Assembly: GCA_002339675.1 (NCBI GenBank)
Contig: DDKB01000025.1
Span: 1-64,000, forward strand
Length of the DNA: 64,000 bases
Direction: 5' to 3'
DNA from: Stutzerimonas stutzeri
GTDB lineage: Bacteria; Pseudomonadota; Gammaproteobacteria; Pseudomonadales; Pseudomonadaceae
The first letter of the stretch is position 1; each line of letters opens with the position of its first letter. The notes beneath the pieces were generated by a model. That model saw only the letters and a list, made by a program, of their open reading frames with translations. It had not been told where the DNA came from and made no database searches. The position numbers and the translations under genes are program-made. Below, in pieces: positions 50,794-58,291 of this stretch.

Positions 50794-50818
50794 GGCGCCG
50801 GGCTCAAGCTCCGGCGCC
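50794..50818 (-). repeat. hairpin between sdhB and sucA
   Basis: GGCGCCGG and CCGGCGCC form an 8-bp perfect stem with a 9-base loop, in the 284-bp gap between sdhB and sucA, 62 bases beyond the sdhB stop. No T-tract follows on the gene strand. The rest of this gap shows no gene and no promoter I would call. Confidence 0.5.
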
Positions 50819-50879
50819 ACAGGTGTCGCGGTGAAGCATCAGCCGCCCAGGACTCGATGCCGGGGACAGCTGCGTCGCA

Positions 50880-51584
50880 TCAGGTTGCGCTCTGCAGCAG
50901 CATGTTGCGCACGTGGCCTATCGCCTTGGTCGGGTTCAACCCTTTCGGACAGACGCTCACGCAATTCATGATGCCGCGGCAGCGAAACACACTGAACGGA
51001 TCGTCCAGGGCGGACAAGCGGCTCTCGGTCTCGGTGTCACGGCTGTCGGCGAGGAAACGATACGCCTGCAGAAGTGCAGCGGGGCCGAGGAACTTGTCCG
51101 GGTTCCACCAGAAGGACGGGCAGCTGGTCGAGCAGCAAGCGCACAGGATGCACTCGTACAGACCGTCCAGCTTCTCGCGATCTTCCGGGCTCTGCAGACG
51201 TTCGATAGCCGGAGCCGGCGTATCGTTCATCAGATAAGGACGAACCTTCTCGTACTGCTTATAGAAGATGCTCATATCCACGGCCAGGTCACGTATGACC
51301 GGCAAACCAGGCAGCGGACGGACCACCAGCTTGTCGCCCTTGACGACCGCCGACAACGGCGTGATGCAGGCCAGACCATTCTTGCCGTTCAGGTTCATGC
51401 CGTCGGAACCGCAGACCCCTTCACGGCAGGAACGACGGTAGGAGAAGCCCTCGTCCTGTTCCTTGATCAGCGCCAGCACGTCCAGCACCATCAGGTCCTT
51501 ACCGTCGGTATTGACCTGAAAATCCTGCATGTAGGGCTTTTCGTCTTTATCCGGGTTATAGCGATAAACGCTTACTTGCAACAT
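50880..51584 (-). CDS. sdhB: SdhB: succinate dehydrogenase iron-sulfur subunit
   Basis: A 234-residue subunit with three clusters. The 2Fe-2S ligands are in SCREGVCGSDGMN and the later GLAC; the 4Fe-4S set is in CILCACCSTSCPSFWW; the 3Fe-4S set is in CRGIMNCVSVCPKGLNP. The ATG at 51584 gives the family start MLQVSVYRYNPD; the 12 codons upstream overlap the SdhA stop region and are excluded. It lies 10 bp after sdhA. Confidence 0.98.
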   Translation of the reverse strand: MLQVSVYRYNPDKDEKPYMQDFQVNTDGKDLMVLDVLALIKEQDEGFSYRRSCREGVCGSDGMNLNGKNGLACITPLSAVVKGDKLVVRPLPGLPVIRDLAVDMSIFYKQYEKVRPYLMNDTPAPAIERLQSPEDREKLDGLYECILCACCSTSCPSFWWNPDKFLGPAALLQAYRFLADSRDTETESRLSALDDPFSVFRCRGIMNCVSVCPKGLNPTKAIGHVRNMLLQSAT

Positions 51585-51594
51585 ATCGGCAACC

Positions 51595-53367
51595 TCAGTA
51601 AGTCCGGACCTTGGGTTCAAAAGTCGGCACTGTCTTCGGAGAGAAGTTCACGGCGCGCTTGGAGACGCGCTTCTCACCTGGGAAATACAAGGTGTGGCAC
51701 AGCCAGTTTTCGTCGTCACGCTCTTCGAAATCCTCACGCGCATGCGCACCGCGGGATTCCTTGCGGGCCTCTGCGGCAACAGCGGTCGCTTCGGCCACCT
51801 CGAGCAGGTTCTGCAACTCCAGCGCCTCGATGCGCGCCGTGTTGAATGCCTGACTCTTGTCGGAGATTTTCACCGTCGCGATGCGCTGGCGCAGGTCAGC
51901 CAACTGCGCGATACCCTTCTGCATGTATTCGCCGGTACGGAACACACCGAAGTAGTTCTGCATGCAGCTCTGCAGTTCCTTACGCAGCGGTGCGACGTCT
52001 TCGCCGGCCGTGCGCTCGTTGAGGCTGGCCAGACGATTGAGCGCGCCGTCCAGGTCGGTCTCGGTAGCACCGCGGTGCTCGATGCCATCCTTGAGCGCCT
52101 TTTCCAGGTGCAGGCCGGCAGCCCGACCAAAGACCACCAGGTCAAGCAGCGAGTTGCCACCGAGCCGGTTCGCACCGTGCACCGACACGCATGCCACTTC
52201 GCCGACCGCGAACAGGCCTTCGATGACCTTGTCGTTGCCATTGGCATCCTGGGTCATTGCCTGACCATGAATGTTCGTGGCGATGCCGCCCATCATGTAG
52301 TGGCAGGTCGGGACGACCGGTACCGGCGCCGTGACCGGATCCACATGCGCGAAGGTCTTCGACAGCTCGCAGATACCCGGCAGGCGGCTGTGCAGCACTT
52401 CCTCGCCAAGGTGATCGAGCTTCAGCATGACGTGATCGCCATCCGGGCCACAGCCATTCCCGGCGAGGATTTCCTTGACCATCGAGCGAGCCACGACGTC
52501 GCGACCGGCAAGGTCCTTGGCATTCGGCGCATAGCGCTCCATGAAACGCTCGCCGTGCTTGTTGATCAGGTAGCCACCTTCACCGCGGCAACCTTCGGTG
52601 ACCAGTACGCCCGCGCCGGCGATGCCAGTCGGGTGGAACTGCCACATCTCGATGTCCTGCACCGGCACACCCGCGCGCAGCGCCATGCCGACACCGTCAC
52701 CGGTGTTGATCAGGGCGTTGGTGGTGGATGCATAGATGCGACCGGCGCCACCGGTTGCAAGCACCACGGCCTTGGAGCGAATGTAGACGGTCTCGCCGTT
52801 CTCGATGCAGATCGCGATGATGCCGACGATTGCGCCATCCTGGTTCTTCACCAGGTCGACGCCGTACCACTCGTTCAGGAACGAGGTGCCGGCCTTGAGG
52901 TTCGCCTGGTAAAGGGTATGCAGCAACGCATGACCGGTACGGTCTGCGGCCGCACAGGTGCGGGCAGCCTGGCCGCCCTTGCCATAATCCTTCGACTGGC
53001 CGCCGAACGGACGCTGGTAAATGCGCCCCTGTTCAGTACGCGAGAACGGCAGGCCCATGTGTTCCAGCTCGAACACGGCCTCGGGGCCCACGGAACACAT
53101 GTACTCGATCGCGTCCTGGTCGCCGATATAGTCGGAACCCTTGACGGTGTCGTACATGTGCCAGCGCCAATCATCGTTCGGATCGGCCGAGGCGATGGCG
53201 CAGGTGATGCCGCCCTGGGCGGAAACAGTGTGCGAGCGGGTCGGAAAGACCTTGGTCACCACCGCTGTCTTGTGACCACCCTGGGCCAACTGCAGCGCGG
53301 CGCGCATGCCCGCACCGCCGCCACCGATGATGATGGCGTCATAGGAAAGAGTACGAATGCTAGCCAT
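51595..53367 (-). CDS. sdhA: SdhA: succinate dehydrogenase flavoprotein subunit
   Basis: A 590-residue FAD subunit oxidising succinate to fumarate. The dinucleotide motif GGGGAGMRAA is near residue 15, covalent FAD attaches to His46 in SHTVSAQGG, and HPTGIAGAG and RGEGG-type active-site loops are visible. The C-terminal domain carries the REDF segment and ends VPTFEPKVRTY. It begins 3 bp after sdhD and is translationally close to it. Confidence 0.98.
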   Translation of the reverse strand: MASIRTLSYDAIIIGGGGAGMRAALQLAQGGHKTAVVTKVFPTRSHTVSAQGGITCAIASADPNDDWRWHMYDTVKGSDYIGDQDAIEYMCSVGPEAVFELEHMGLPFSRTEQGRIYQRPFGGQSKDYGKGGQAARTCAAADRTGHALLHTLYQANLKAGTSFLNEWYGVDLVKNQDGAIVGIIAICIENGETVYIRSKAVVLATGGAGRIYASTTNALINTGDGVGMALRAGVPVQDIEMWQFHPTGIAGAGVLVTEGCRGEGGYLINKHGERFMERYAPNAKDLAGRDVVARSMVKEILAGNGCGPDGDHVMLKLDHLGEEVLHSRLPGICELSKTFAHVDPVTAPVPVVPTCHYMMGGIATNIHGQAMTQDANGNDKVIEGLFAVGEVACVSVHGANRLGGNSLLDLVVFGRAAGLHLEKALKDGIEHRGATETDLDGALNRLASLNERTAGEDVAPLRKELQSCMQNYFGVFRTGEYMQKGIAQLADLRQRIATVKISDKSQAFNTARIEALELQNLLEVAEATAVAAEARKESRGAHAREDFEERDDENWLCHTLYFPGEKRVSKRAVNFSPKTVPTFEPKVRTY

Positions 53368-53370
53368 GGA

Positions 53371-53739
53371 TCAGATACCCCAAAGAATCTGCACGCCCCA
53401 GACGAAGAAGGTGAACATGGCTATGCCACACACCGCCTGGAAAAGAAAACGCACGCCGGTCGCCCACTTGCCGATCGCCATGTTGGTCAGGTAGTCGGTG
53501 GAAATCGTCCACATCCCGACCCAGGCATGCACGCTCAGGGCAACCAGCGCCAGCAGACTGAAAATGCGCATCCAGCTCGACGAGAACAGCTGCTGCCACT
53601 GAGCGTATTCGAGCCCCGGATTGAACAGCAGGTATCCGATCAGGAAGAGGAAATAAGCCGCCAGAACCACTGCAGAAACACGCTGCGCCATCCAGTCGTA
53701 CAGACCCGAACGCGAGAAGTTGGTGACGTTGGTTACCAT
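53371..53739 (-). CDS. sdhD: SdhD: succinate dehydrogenase membrane anchor
   Basis: A 122-residue subunit with three helices (about 17-38, 58-78 and 94-118). His71 in LSVHAWVGMW and Tyr83 in STDYLTN coincide with the E. coli positions for heme/quinone contacts. The ATG overlaps the end of sdhC by 7 bp; the longer frame upstream is inside sdhC and is discarded. Confidence 0.95.
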   Translation of the reverse strand: MVTNVTNFSRSGLYDWMAQRVSAVVLAAYFLFLIGYLLFNPGLEYAQWQQLFSSSWMRIFSLLALVALSVHAWVGMWTISTDYLTNMAIGKWATGVRFLFQAVCGIAMFTFFVWGVQILWGI

Positions 53740-54119
53740 ATCCACACTCCCGCCAGAACGATCAGCACCGCCGAAACGGCCAGAACGATTTTCGAGCCGA
53801 GCTTGCCGCCTTCCAGCGTCTCGCCATGCCCGGTATCCATAACCAGGTGACGCACACCGGCCACCAGGTGATACAGCAATGCAGACAGCAGCGCCCATAC
53901 CACGAGCTTGGCCAACGGACTGCCCAGATACGCCTTGACATCCTCGAAGCCTTCGGCAGAAGAAAGCGAGGTATCCAGAGCAAGCAGAAGGATGGCCACA
54001 CCCACAAACAGGATCACGCCGGAAACGCGATGAAGGATGGAGGTGTAAGCGGTGATTGGGAGTTTTATTGTCCTAAGATCTAGGTTTACAGGTCGTTGGC
54101 TTTTCACGGCTGTTTTCAC
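53733..54119 (-). CDS. sdhC: SdhC: succinate dehydrogenase cytochrome b556 subunit
   Basis: A 128-residue three-helix subunit binding heme b and ubiquinone. QRPVNLDLRTIKLPITAYTS and SILHRVSG (quinone-site Ser27/Arg31 region) are conserved, and heme ligand His84 is in LLYHLVAG. The GTG at 54119 is chosen because it reproduces the E. coli numbering of His84 exactly and the usual length of about 129; another GTG at 54107 would drop four residues, and the open frame to 54284 has no homology-like pattern. A sigma-70 promoter lies about 120 bases upstream. Confidence 0.92.
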   Translation of the reverse strand: MKTAVKSQRPVNLDLRTIKLPITAYTSILHRVSGVILFVGVAILLLALDTSLSSAEGFEDVKAYLGSPLAKLVVWALLSALLYHLVAGVRHLVMDTGHGETLEGGKLGSKIVLAVSAVLIVLAGVWIW

Positions 54120-54239
54120 ACTTGAGAGCCCCCAGGGACGCAGGGCAAAGTTGTTGGGAAGAGCACGCAGCGGTACCCGCCACCCACGAGTGACAACCCA
54201 CAGGAAACTGCCTGTCAGGCCCCTGCCGGTCGGTCGCCG

Positions 54240-54268
54240 AGTATAAACAGTTAGGTCGCTAATGACAA
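54240..54268 (-). promoter_or_regulatory. sigma-70-type promoter of sdhCDAB
   Basis: Read leftward: TTGTCA, 17 bp, TATACT. Five of six bases match each consensus box with ideal spacing. The start would be near 54233, giving a leader of about 115 bases before sdhC. Confidence 0.75.
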
Positions 54269-54382
54269 TGTGGTGAAGTGCCACTAAAGGCGGATGGCGG
54301 GGCCGATTACAAATGCCGTAAATAGCCTTTTCTGTGTTGAGAATTCACCCGCAAACCCCTCTGCTGCAAGGGCCCGCTCAAA

Positions 54383-54410
54383 TTGACTTTGTGATTTATC
54401 TCACTATAGT
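54383..54410 (+). promoter_or_regulatory. sigma-70-type promoter of gltA
   Basis: TTGACT, 16 bp, TATAGT: five of six bases match in each box. The start would be near 54417, leaving a leader of about 52 bases to the gltA ATG. Confidence 0.78.
54390..54405 (+). promoter_or_regulatory. CRP/Vfr-type operator inside the gltA promoter
   Basis: TGTGA, 6 bp, TCACT matches TGTGA-N6-TCACA at 9 of 10 bases. It fills the spacer between the -35 and -10 boxes, centred near -19, so a bound regulator would block transcription. The right arm also belongs to a perfect 12-bp palindrome TCACTATAGTGA (54401-54412) covering the -10 box. Confidence 0.6.
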
Positions 54411-54468
54411 GATGCGGGCCCTGCGTGGGGGGCCATGATGATTCCAAGCATAAAACAGGAGGCCATAC

Positions 54469-55740
54469 ATGGCTGACAACAAAGCGCAGTTGATCATCGA
54501 AGGCGCAGACGCCATCGAACTGCCCGTTCTATCCGGCACCGTAGGGCCTGACGTAATCGACGTACGAGGCTTGACCTCCACGGGTCGCTTCACCTTCGAT
54601 CCCGGCTTCATGTCCACCGCCTCTTGCGAATCCAAGATCACCTACATCGACGGCGACAAAGGCATCCTGCTGCATCGCGGCTACCCGATCGAGCAGCTGG
54701 CTGAAAAGTCCGACTACCTGGAAACCTGCTACCTGCTGCTGAACGGCGAGCTACCCACTGCCGAGGAGAAGGCGCAGTTCATCAGCACCGTCAAGAACCA
54801 CACGATGGTTCATGAGCAGCTGAAATCCTTCCTCAACGGTTTCCGCCGGGACGCCCACCCGATGGCGATCATGTGCGGCGTCGTCGGCGCGCTTTCCGCG
54901 TTTTACCACGATTCCCTGGACATCAACGACCCGCATCACCGCGAGATTTCGGCCGTGCGCCTGGTCGCCAAGATGCCGACGCTGGCCGCGATGGTCTACA
55001 AGTACTCCATGGGTCAGCCGATGATGTATCCGCGTAACGACCTGAACTACGCGGAAAACTTCCTGCACATGATGTTCAATACGCCATGTGAAGTGAAGCC
55101 GATCAGCCCGGTACTGGCCAAGGCCATGGATCGCATCTTCATCCTGCACGCGGACCACGAGCAGAACGCCTCCACCTCGACTGTTCGCTTGGCTGGTTCC
55201 ACTGGCGCCAACCCGTTTGCCTGTATCGCTGCTGGCATCGCGGCACTCTGGGGTCCGGCGCACGGCGGCGCGAACGAAGCCGTACTCACCATGCTCGACG
55301 AGATCGGCGACGTATCGAACATCGAGACCTTCCTGGCCAAGGCCAAGGACAAGAATGACCCGTTCAAGCTGATGGGCTTCGGCCACCGCGTCTACAAGAA
55401 CTTCGACCCTCGCGCAAAGGTCATGAAGCAGACCTGCGACGAAGTGCTGGGCGAGCTGGGCATCAACGATCCGCAGCTGGAACTGGCGATGAAGCTCGAA
55501 GAAATCGCGCTGAACGACCCCTACTTCGCCGAGCGCAACCTCTACCCGAACGTCGACTTCTATTCGGGCATCATCCTCAAGGCGATCGGCATTCCCACTA
55601 GCATGTTCACCGTGATTTTCGCCTTGGCGCGCACTGTGGGCTGGATTTCCCACTGGAAGGAAATGATCGCGATGGGGCAGAAAATCGGACGTCCCCGTCA
55701 ACTGTATACCGGCCACCCGCAACGCGACCTGGTGCGGTAA
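54469..55740 (+). CDS. gltA: GltA: type II citrate synthase
   Basis: A 423-residue enzyme condensing oxaloacetate with acetyl-CoA. The catalytic triad appears as His265 (WGPAHGGANEAV), His306 (GFGHRVYKNFDPRA) and Asp363 (PNVDFYSG), each one residue beyond the E. coli numbering, so it is likely the hexameric, NADH-inhibited type. GGAGG precedes the ATG. It is divergent from sdhCDAB and closed by a terminator. Confidence 0.98.
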   Translation: MADNKAQLIIEGADAIELPVLSGTVGPDVIDVRGLTSTGRFTFDPGFMSTASCESKITYIDGDKGILLHRGYPIEQLAEKSDYLETCYLLLNGELPTAEEKAQFISTVKNHTMVHEQLKSFLNGFRRDAHPMAIMCGVVGALSAFYHDSLDINDPHHREISAVRLVAKMPTLAAMVYKYSMGQPMMYPRNDLNYAENFLHMMFNTPCEVKPISPVLAKAMDRIFILHADHEQNASTSTVRLAGSTGANPFACIAAGIAALWGPAHGGANEAVLTMLDEIGDVSNIETFLAKAKDKNDPFKLMGFGHRVYKNFDPRAKVMKQTCDEVLGELGINDPQLELAMKLEEIALNDPYFAERNLYPNVDFYSGIILKAIGIPTSMFTVIFALARTVGWISHWKEMIAMGQKIGRPRQLYTGHPQRDLVR

Positions 55741-55757
55741 GCAGGCCAAGCGTTCAC

Positions 55758-55783
55758 AAGGCTGCCGAAAGGCAGCCTTTTTT
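55758..55783 (+). terminator. rho-independent terminator of gltA
   Basis: AAGGCTGCC and GGCAGCCTT pair across a GAAA tetraloop, followed by a six-base T-run. Confidence 0.95.
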
Positions 55784-56191
55784 GTGCGTGCCTTTTGCCG
55801 GCACTGTGCTGTGTCTGTCGTCTTGCGGCGTCACGAGGTGGCGAGACTCCAGGCCTGTCGCACTGCCCGGTTCTGCTGTAGCGCATGGGTTGTTCCGCCC
55901 CTTCCCTCAGCGGTATCGACTAACCCTGATCCGCTTCCGACCTCGATTCGCACATCGGGCCACTGCCTGTGTTTTGCGAAGACCTGTGCACGCCGGATAC
56001 CCGGCTCGACGGTGCCGAGCGATCCGCAATCCTAACGCCACCCCTCCCGCCAAATCCTGTCGGGGCAGCCGCCCGCTACGAAGCCAAGCAGCTGCGCCGC
56101 TGAAAGTTTCGTCCGCAGCGGCAGCAAGCGTTAAACCCGATCGCTTTCAGGCAAACGCCACGTCCATGTAGTGCCGGTTCATCGGCGCCGC

Positions 56192-56220
56192 TTGACCGGC
56201 CTTCGGCAAGACCAAATACT
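56192..56220 (+). promoter_or_regulatory. sigma-70-type promoter of imuA-imuB-dnaE2
   Basis: TTGACC, 17 bp, AATACT. The -35 matches five of six and the -10 four of six. The -10 box overlaps the LexA palindrome, the normal layout for an SOS-repressed promoter. Confidence 0.6.
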
Positions 56221-56241
56221 GTATCTATATACAGTATTTGG
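56212..56241 (+). promoter_or_regulatory. LexA box (SOS operator), extended palindrome
   Basis: The 16-bp core CTGTATCTATATACAG at 56219-56234 matches CTGT-N8-ACAG. Symmetry extends to 13-bp arms around a 4-bp centre. It lies 15 bases before the imuA ATG and overlaps the promoter, so the cassette should be repressed by LexA until DNA damage. Confidence 0.93.
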
Positions 56242-56255
56242 AAGTCGATCTTGCC

Positions 56256-56876
56256 ATGGCCTCAGTGGTCGCCCTGGATCACCTGCTCGATTCACGCCGT
56301 TTGTGGCGCGGTCAGGCAGGCAGCACCTCACCCAGCACCCGATCGACCGGGCATGCTGCGCTGGATGCTGCCTTGCCGGGCGGCGGTTGGCCGGAGTCGG
56401 CACTGAGTGAGATCCTCCTGGCCGAAGGGGGGATCGGCGAGCTGCGCCTGCTCTGGCCAACTTTGGCCCGCCTGAGCATGGCCGGCGAACGCGTGGTCTT
56501 GATCGCGCCGCCGCATCTGCCCTACCCCCAGGCCTGGCTGGCGGCCGGTGTCGACCTGCAGCAGCTGACGGTGATTCACGCAGGCAGCCGCGACGCTCTC
56601 TGGGCCGCCGAGCAATGCCTGCGCTCGGGCAGTTGCGGCGCCGTGCTCTGCTGGCCGCAGCAGGCCGATGACCGCGCTCTGCGCCGTCTGCAGGTGGCTG
56701 CCGAGACCGGACAGACCCTGGGTTTCGCCTATCGCCCGCTGCAGGAAGCGGTGAACCCCTCGCCTGCGGCGCTGCGCTTGGCACTCGACGCCCAACCAGC
56801 CCAGCTGCGGGTACTCAAGTGCCGGGGCGGCCTGGCGCCGGCACGGCCGATTCCCGCCACGGCATGGCAGGGCTGA
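56256..56876 (+). CDS. imuA: ImuA: SOS mutagenesis accessory protein
   Basis: A 206-residue RecA/SulA-like protein of the imuA-imuB-dnaE2 mutasome. STRSTGHAALDAALPGGGWPESALSEIL resembles the RecA N-terminal region but the P-loop is replaced by LLAEGGIGEL, so ATP binding is doubtful. Later parts resemble the RecA core fold. The ATG at 56256 follows the LexA box; a TTG at 56238 would add six residues and overlap the operator. imuB starts 2 bp after its stop codon. Confidence 0.9.
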   Translation: MASVVALDHLLDSRRLWRGQAGSTSPSTRSTGHAALDAALPGGGWPESALSEILLAEGGIGELRLLWPTLARLSMAGERVVLIAPPHLPYPQAWLAAGVDLQQLTVIHAGSRDALWAAEQCLRSGSCGAVLCWPQQADDRALRRLQVAAETGQTLGFAYRPLQEAVNPSPAALRLALDAQPAQLRVLKCRGGLAPARPIPATAWQG

Positions 56877-56878
56877 GC

Positions 56879-58291
56879 ATGCTCTGGGCCTGCATTCTGC
56901 TGCCACAACTGGCCATGGACGGCGTGCTGCGCAGCCGCACCGATGCCGAGGCTCCCCTGGCGTTACTGAGCGGGCCGCCCCAGCGGCGGATCCTGCAGAC
57001 GGTCAATCCCGCGGCCCGGGCCCTTGGGCTCAAGCCGGGACAATCGCTGATTTCCGCCCAGTCACTGACCCGGGATTTCCTCACGGCAGACTATGACCTG
57101 GCCTCGATCGAACACTGGCAACGCTTTCTTGCCGCCTGGGCCTACGGCTTCAGCTCGCAGGTCAGCCTGCATTACCCCCGCTGCCTGCTGCTGGAAGTGC
57201 AATCCAGTCTCGCCCTGTTCGGCCCCTGGCCGCGCCTGGAGGCACGCCTGCGCGACGAGCTGCGCACGCTGGGGTTCGGTCACCGCATCACCCTGGCGCC
57301 CAATCCGGCTGCCGCACGGGTGCTGGCCAACGTGCACGACGGCCTGAGCGTGATGGACAGCCCATCGCTGCACCGGGTGCTGGCCGGCCTGCCGATCGAG
57401 CGCCTCGGCCTGCCGCGTGATGTGGCGACAGCCCTCTCGCGCATGGGCCTGCGCACCTTCGGTCAGCTGCTCGCGCTGCCCCGTGACGGCCTGGCGCGGC
57501 GCATCCCGGCAGCAGCCTTGCAGCAACTCGACACCCTGCTCGAACGGCGCGCCCTAGGACTGGATTTCTATCGTCCGCCTGATCGTTTCGATGCGCGCAT
57601 CGAGCTCAACTTCGAAGTCGAATCGCACCAGGCGCTGCTCTTTCCGCTGCGCCGGCTGACGGCCGACCTGGCCGCCTACCTGGCGGGGCGCGACAGCGGG
57701 GTCCAGCAGTTCACCCTCGTGCTCGAGCACCGCAGCCTGGCCGACAGTCAGCTCTCGGTCGGCCTGCTCAGCGCCGAACGCGACCCGGCGATGCTGTTCG
57801 AACTGACTCGTGGTCGCCTCGAGCACCTGCAACTGCCGGCGCCCGTGCTTGCACTACGGCTGGAGGCGCACCAGCTGCCGGCCTTCGTACCCGAGCATCG
57901 CGAGTTGTTCGATGAACGTCCCCAGCAGTCGCTGCCCTGGGAACAGTTGCGTGAACGCCTGCGCGCGCGCCTGGGTGACGAGGCTGTGCAAGGGCTTGCC
58001 GCGCATGCCGATCACCGCCCCGAGTTCGCCTGGCGTGCGCAAGCTACGCCCAGCGGCGCGGCCTTGCCGTCCGTGGGCCCTCGCCCCGGCTGGCTGCTAG
58101 CCGAACCGAAGCCGCTGCACCCGGGCTCGCTGCGCATCCTCGCCGGGCCCGAGCGCATCGAGTCCGGCTGGTGGGACGGCGGTGACGTACGCCGTGACTA
58201 TTACCTCGTGGAGACCCGCACCGGCCAGCGTGGCTGGGCCTACCGCCCCGTTACCGGAGGGCCGTTGCTGTTGCACGGCTGGTTCGCATGA
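56879..58291 (+). CDS. imuB: ImuB: catalytically inactive Y-family polymerase-like protein
   Basis: A 470-residue adaptor of the mutagenic translesion complex. The N-terminus MLWACILLPQLAMDG has the Y-family beta strand but lacks the DxD of active polymerases, and the palm segment LLLEVQSSLALFG lacks the SxDE acidic pair, so it should bind but not extend DNA. Helix-hairpin-helix (LSRMGLRTFGQLLALP) and little-finger regions are present. The candidate clamp motif QSLPW lies near residue 355. The ATG at 56879 is chosen; an earlier ATG at 56864 overlaps imuA. It overlaps dnaE2 by 4 bp. Confidence 0.92.
   Translation: MLWACILLPQLAMDGVLRSRTDAEAPLALLSGPPQRRILQTVNPAARALGLKPGQSLISAQSLTRDFLTADYDLASIEHWQRFLAAWAYGFSSQVSLHYPRCLLLEVQSSLALFGPWPRLEARLRDELRTLGFGHRITLAPNPAAARVLANVHDGLSVMDSPSLHRVLAGLPIERLGLPRDVATALSRMGLRTFGQLLALPRDGLARRIPAAALQQLDTLLERRALGLDFYRPPDRFDARIELNFEVESHQALLFPLRRLTADLAAYLAGRDSGVQQFTLVLEHRSLADSQLSVGLLSAERDPAMLFELTRGRLEHLQLPAPVLALRLEAHQLPAFVPEHRELFDERPQQSLPWEQLRERLRARLGDEAVQGLAAHADHRPEFAWRAQATPSGAALPSVGPRPGWLLAEPKPLHPGSLRILAGPERIESGWWDGGDVRRDYYLVETRTGQRGWAYRPVTGGPLLLHGWFA

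Larger units (their letters stand above)
54120..54468. other. sdhC-gltA divergent promoter region
   Basis: This 349-bp gap separates the leftward sdh-suc cluster from gltA, as in E. coli. It contains a good leftward sigma-70 promoter (54240-54268) and a rightward one (54383-54410) with a CRP/Vfr-type dyad in its spacer. The 115 bp between them is AT-richer than surrounding genes. No small gene is apparent. Confidence 0.7.
55741..56255 (+). other. gltA-imuA intergenic region
   Basis: After the gltA terminator, about 400 bp hold no credible gene: the open frames are Arg/Pro/Cys-rich and have no ribosome site. The right end holds the imuA promoter and LexA box. Base composition is similar to the flanks. 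I see nothing else in it. Confidence 0.6.

Noticed and set aside
51694..53850. 718-codon open frame antisense to sdhA and sdhD
   Set aside because: Same cause: it mirrors a conserved gene and runs past its boundaries without its own start signal.
55782..56171. 129-codon open frame in the gltA-imuA gap
   Set aside because: Arg/Pro/Cys-rich, no ribosome site, begins inside the gltA terminator T-tract and has no domain pattern.
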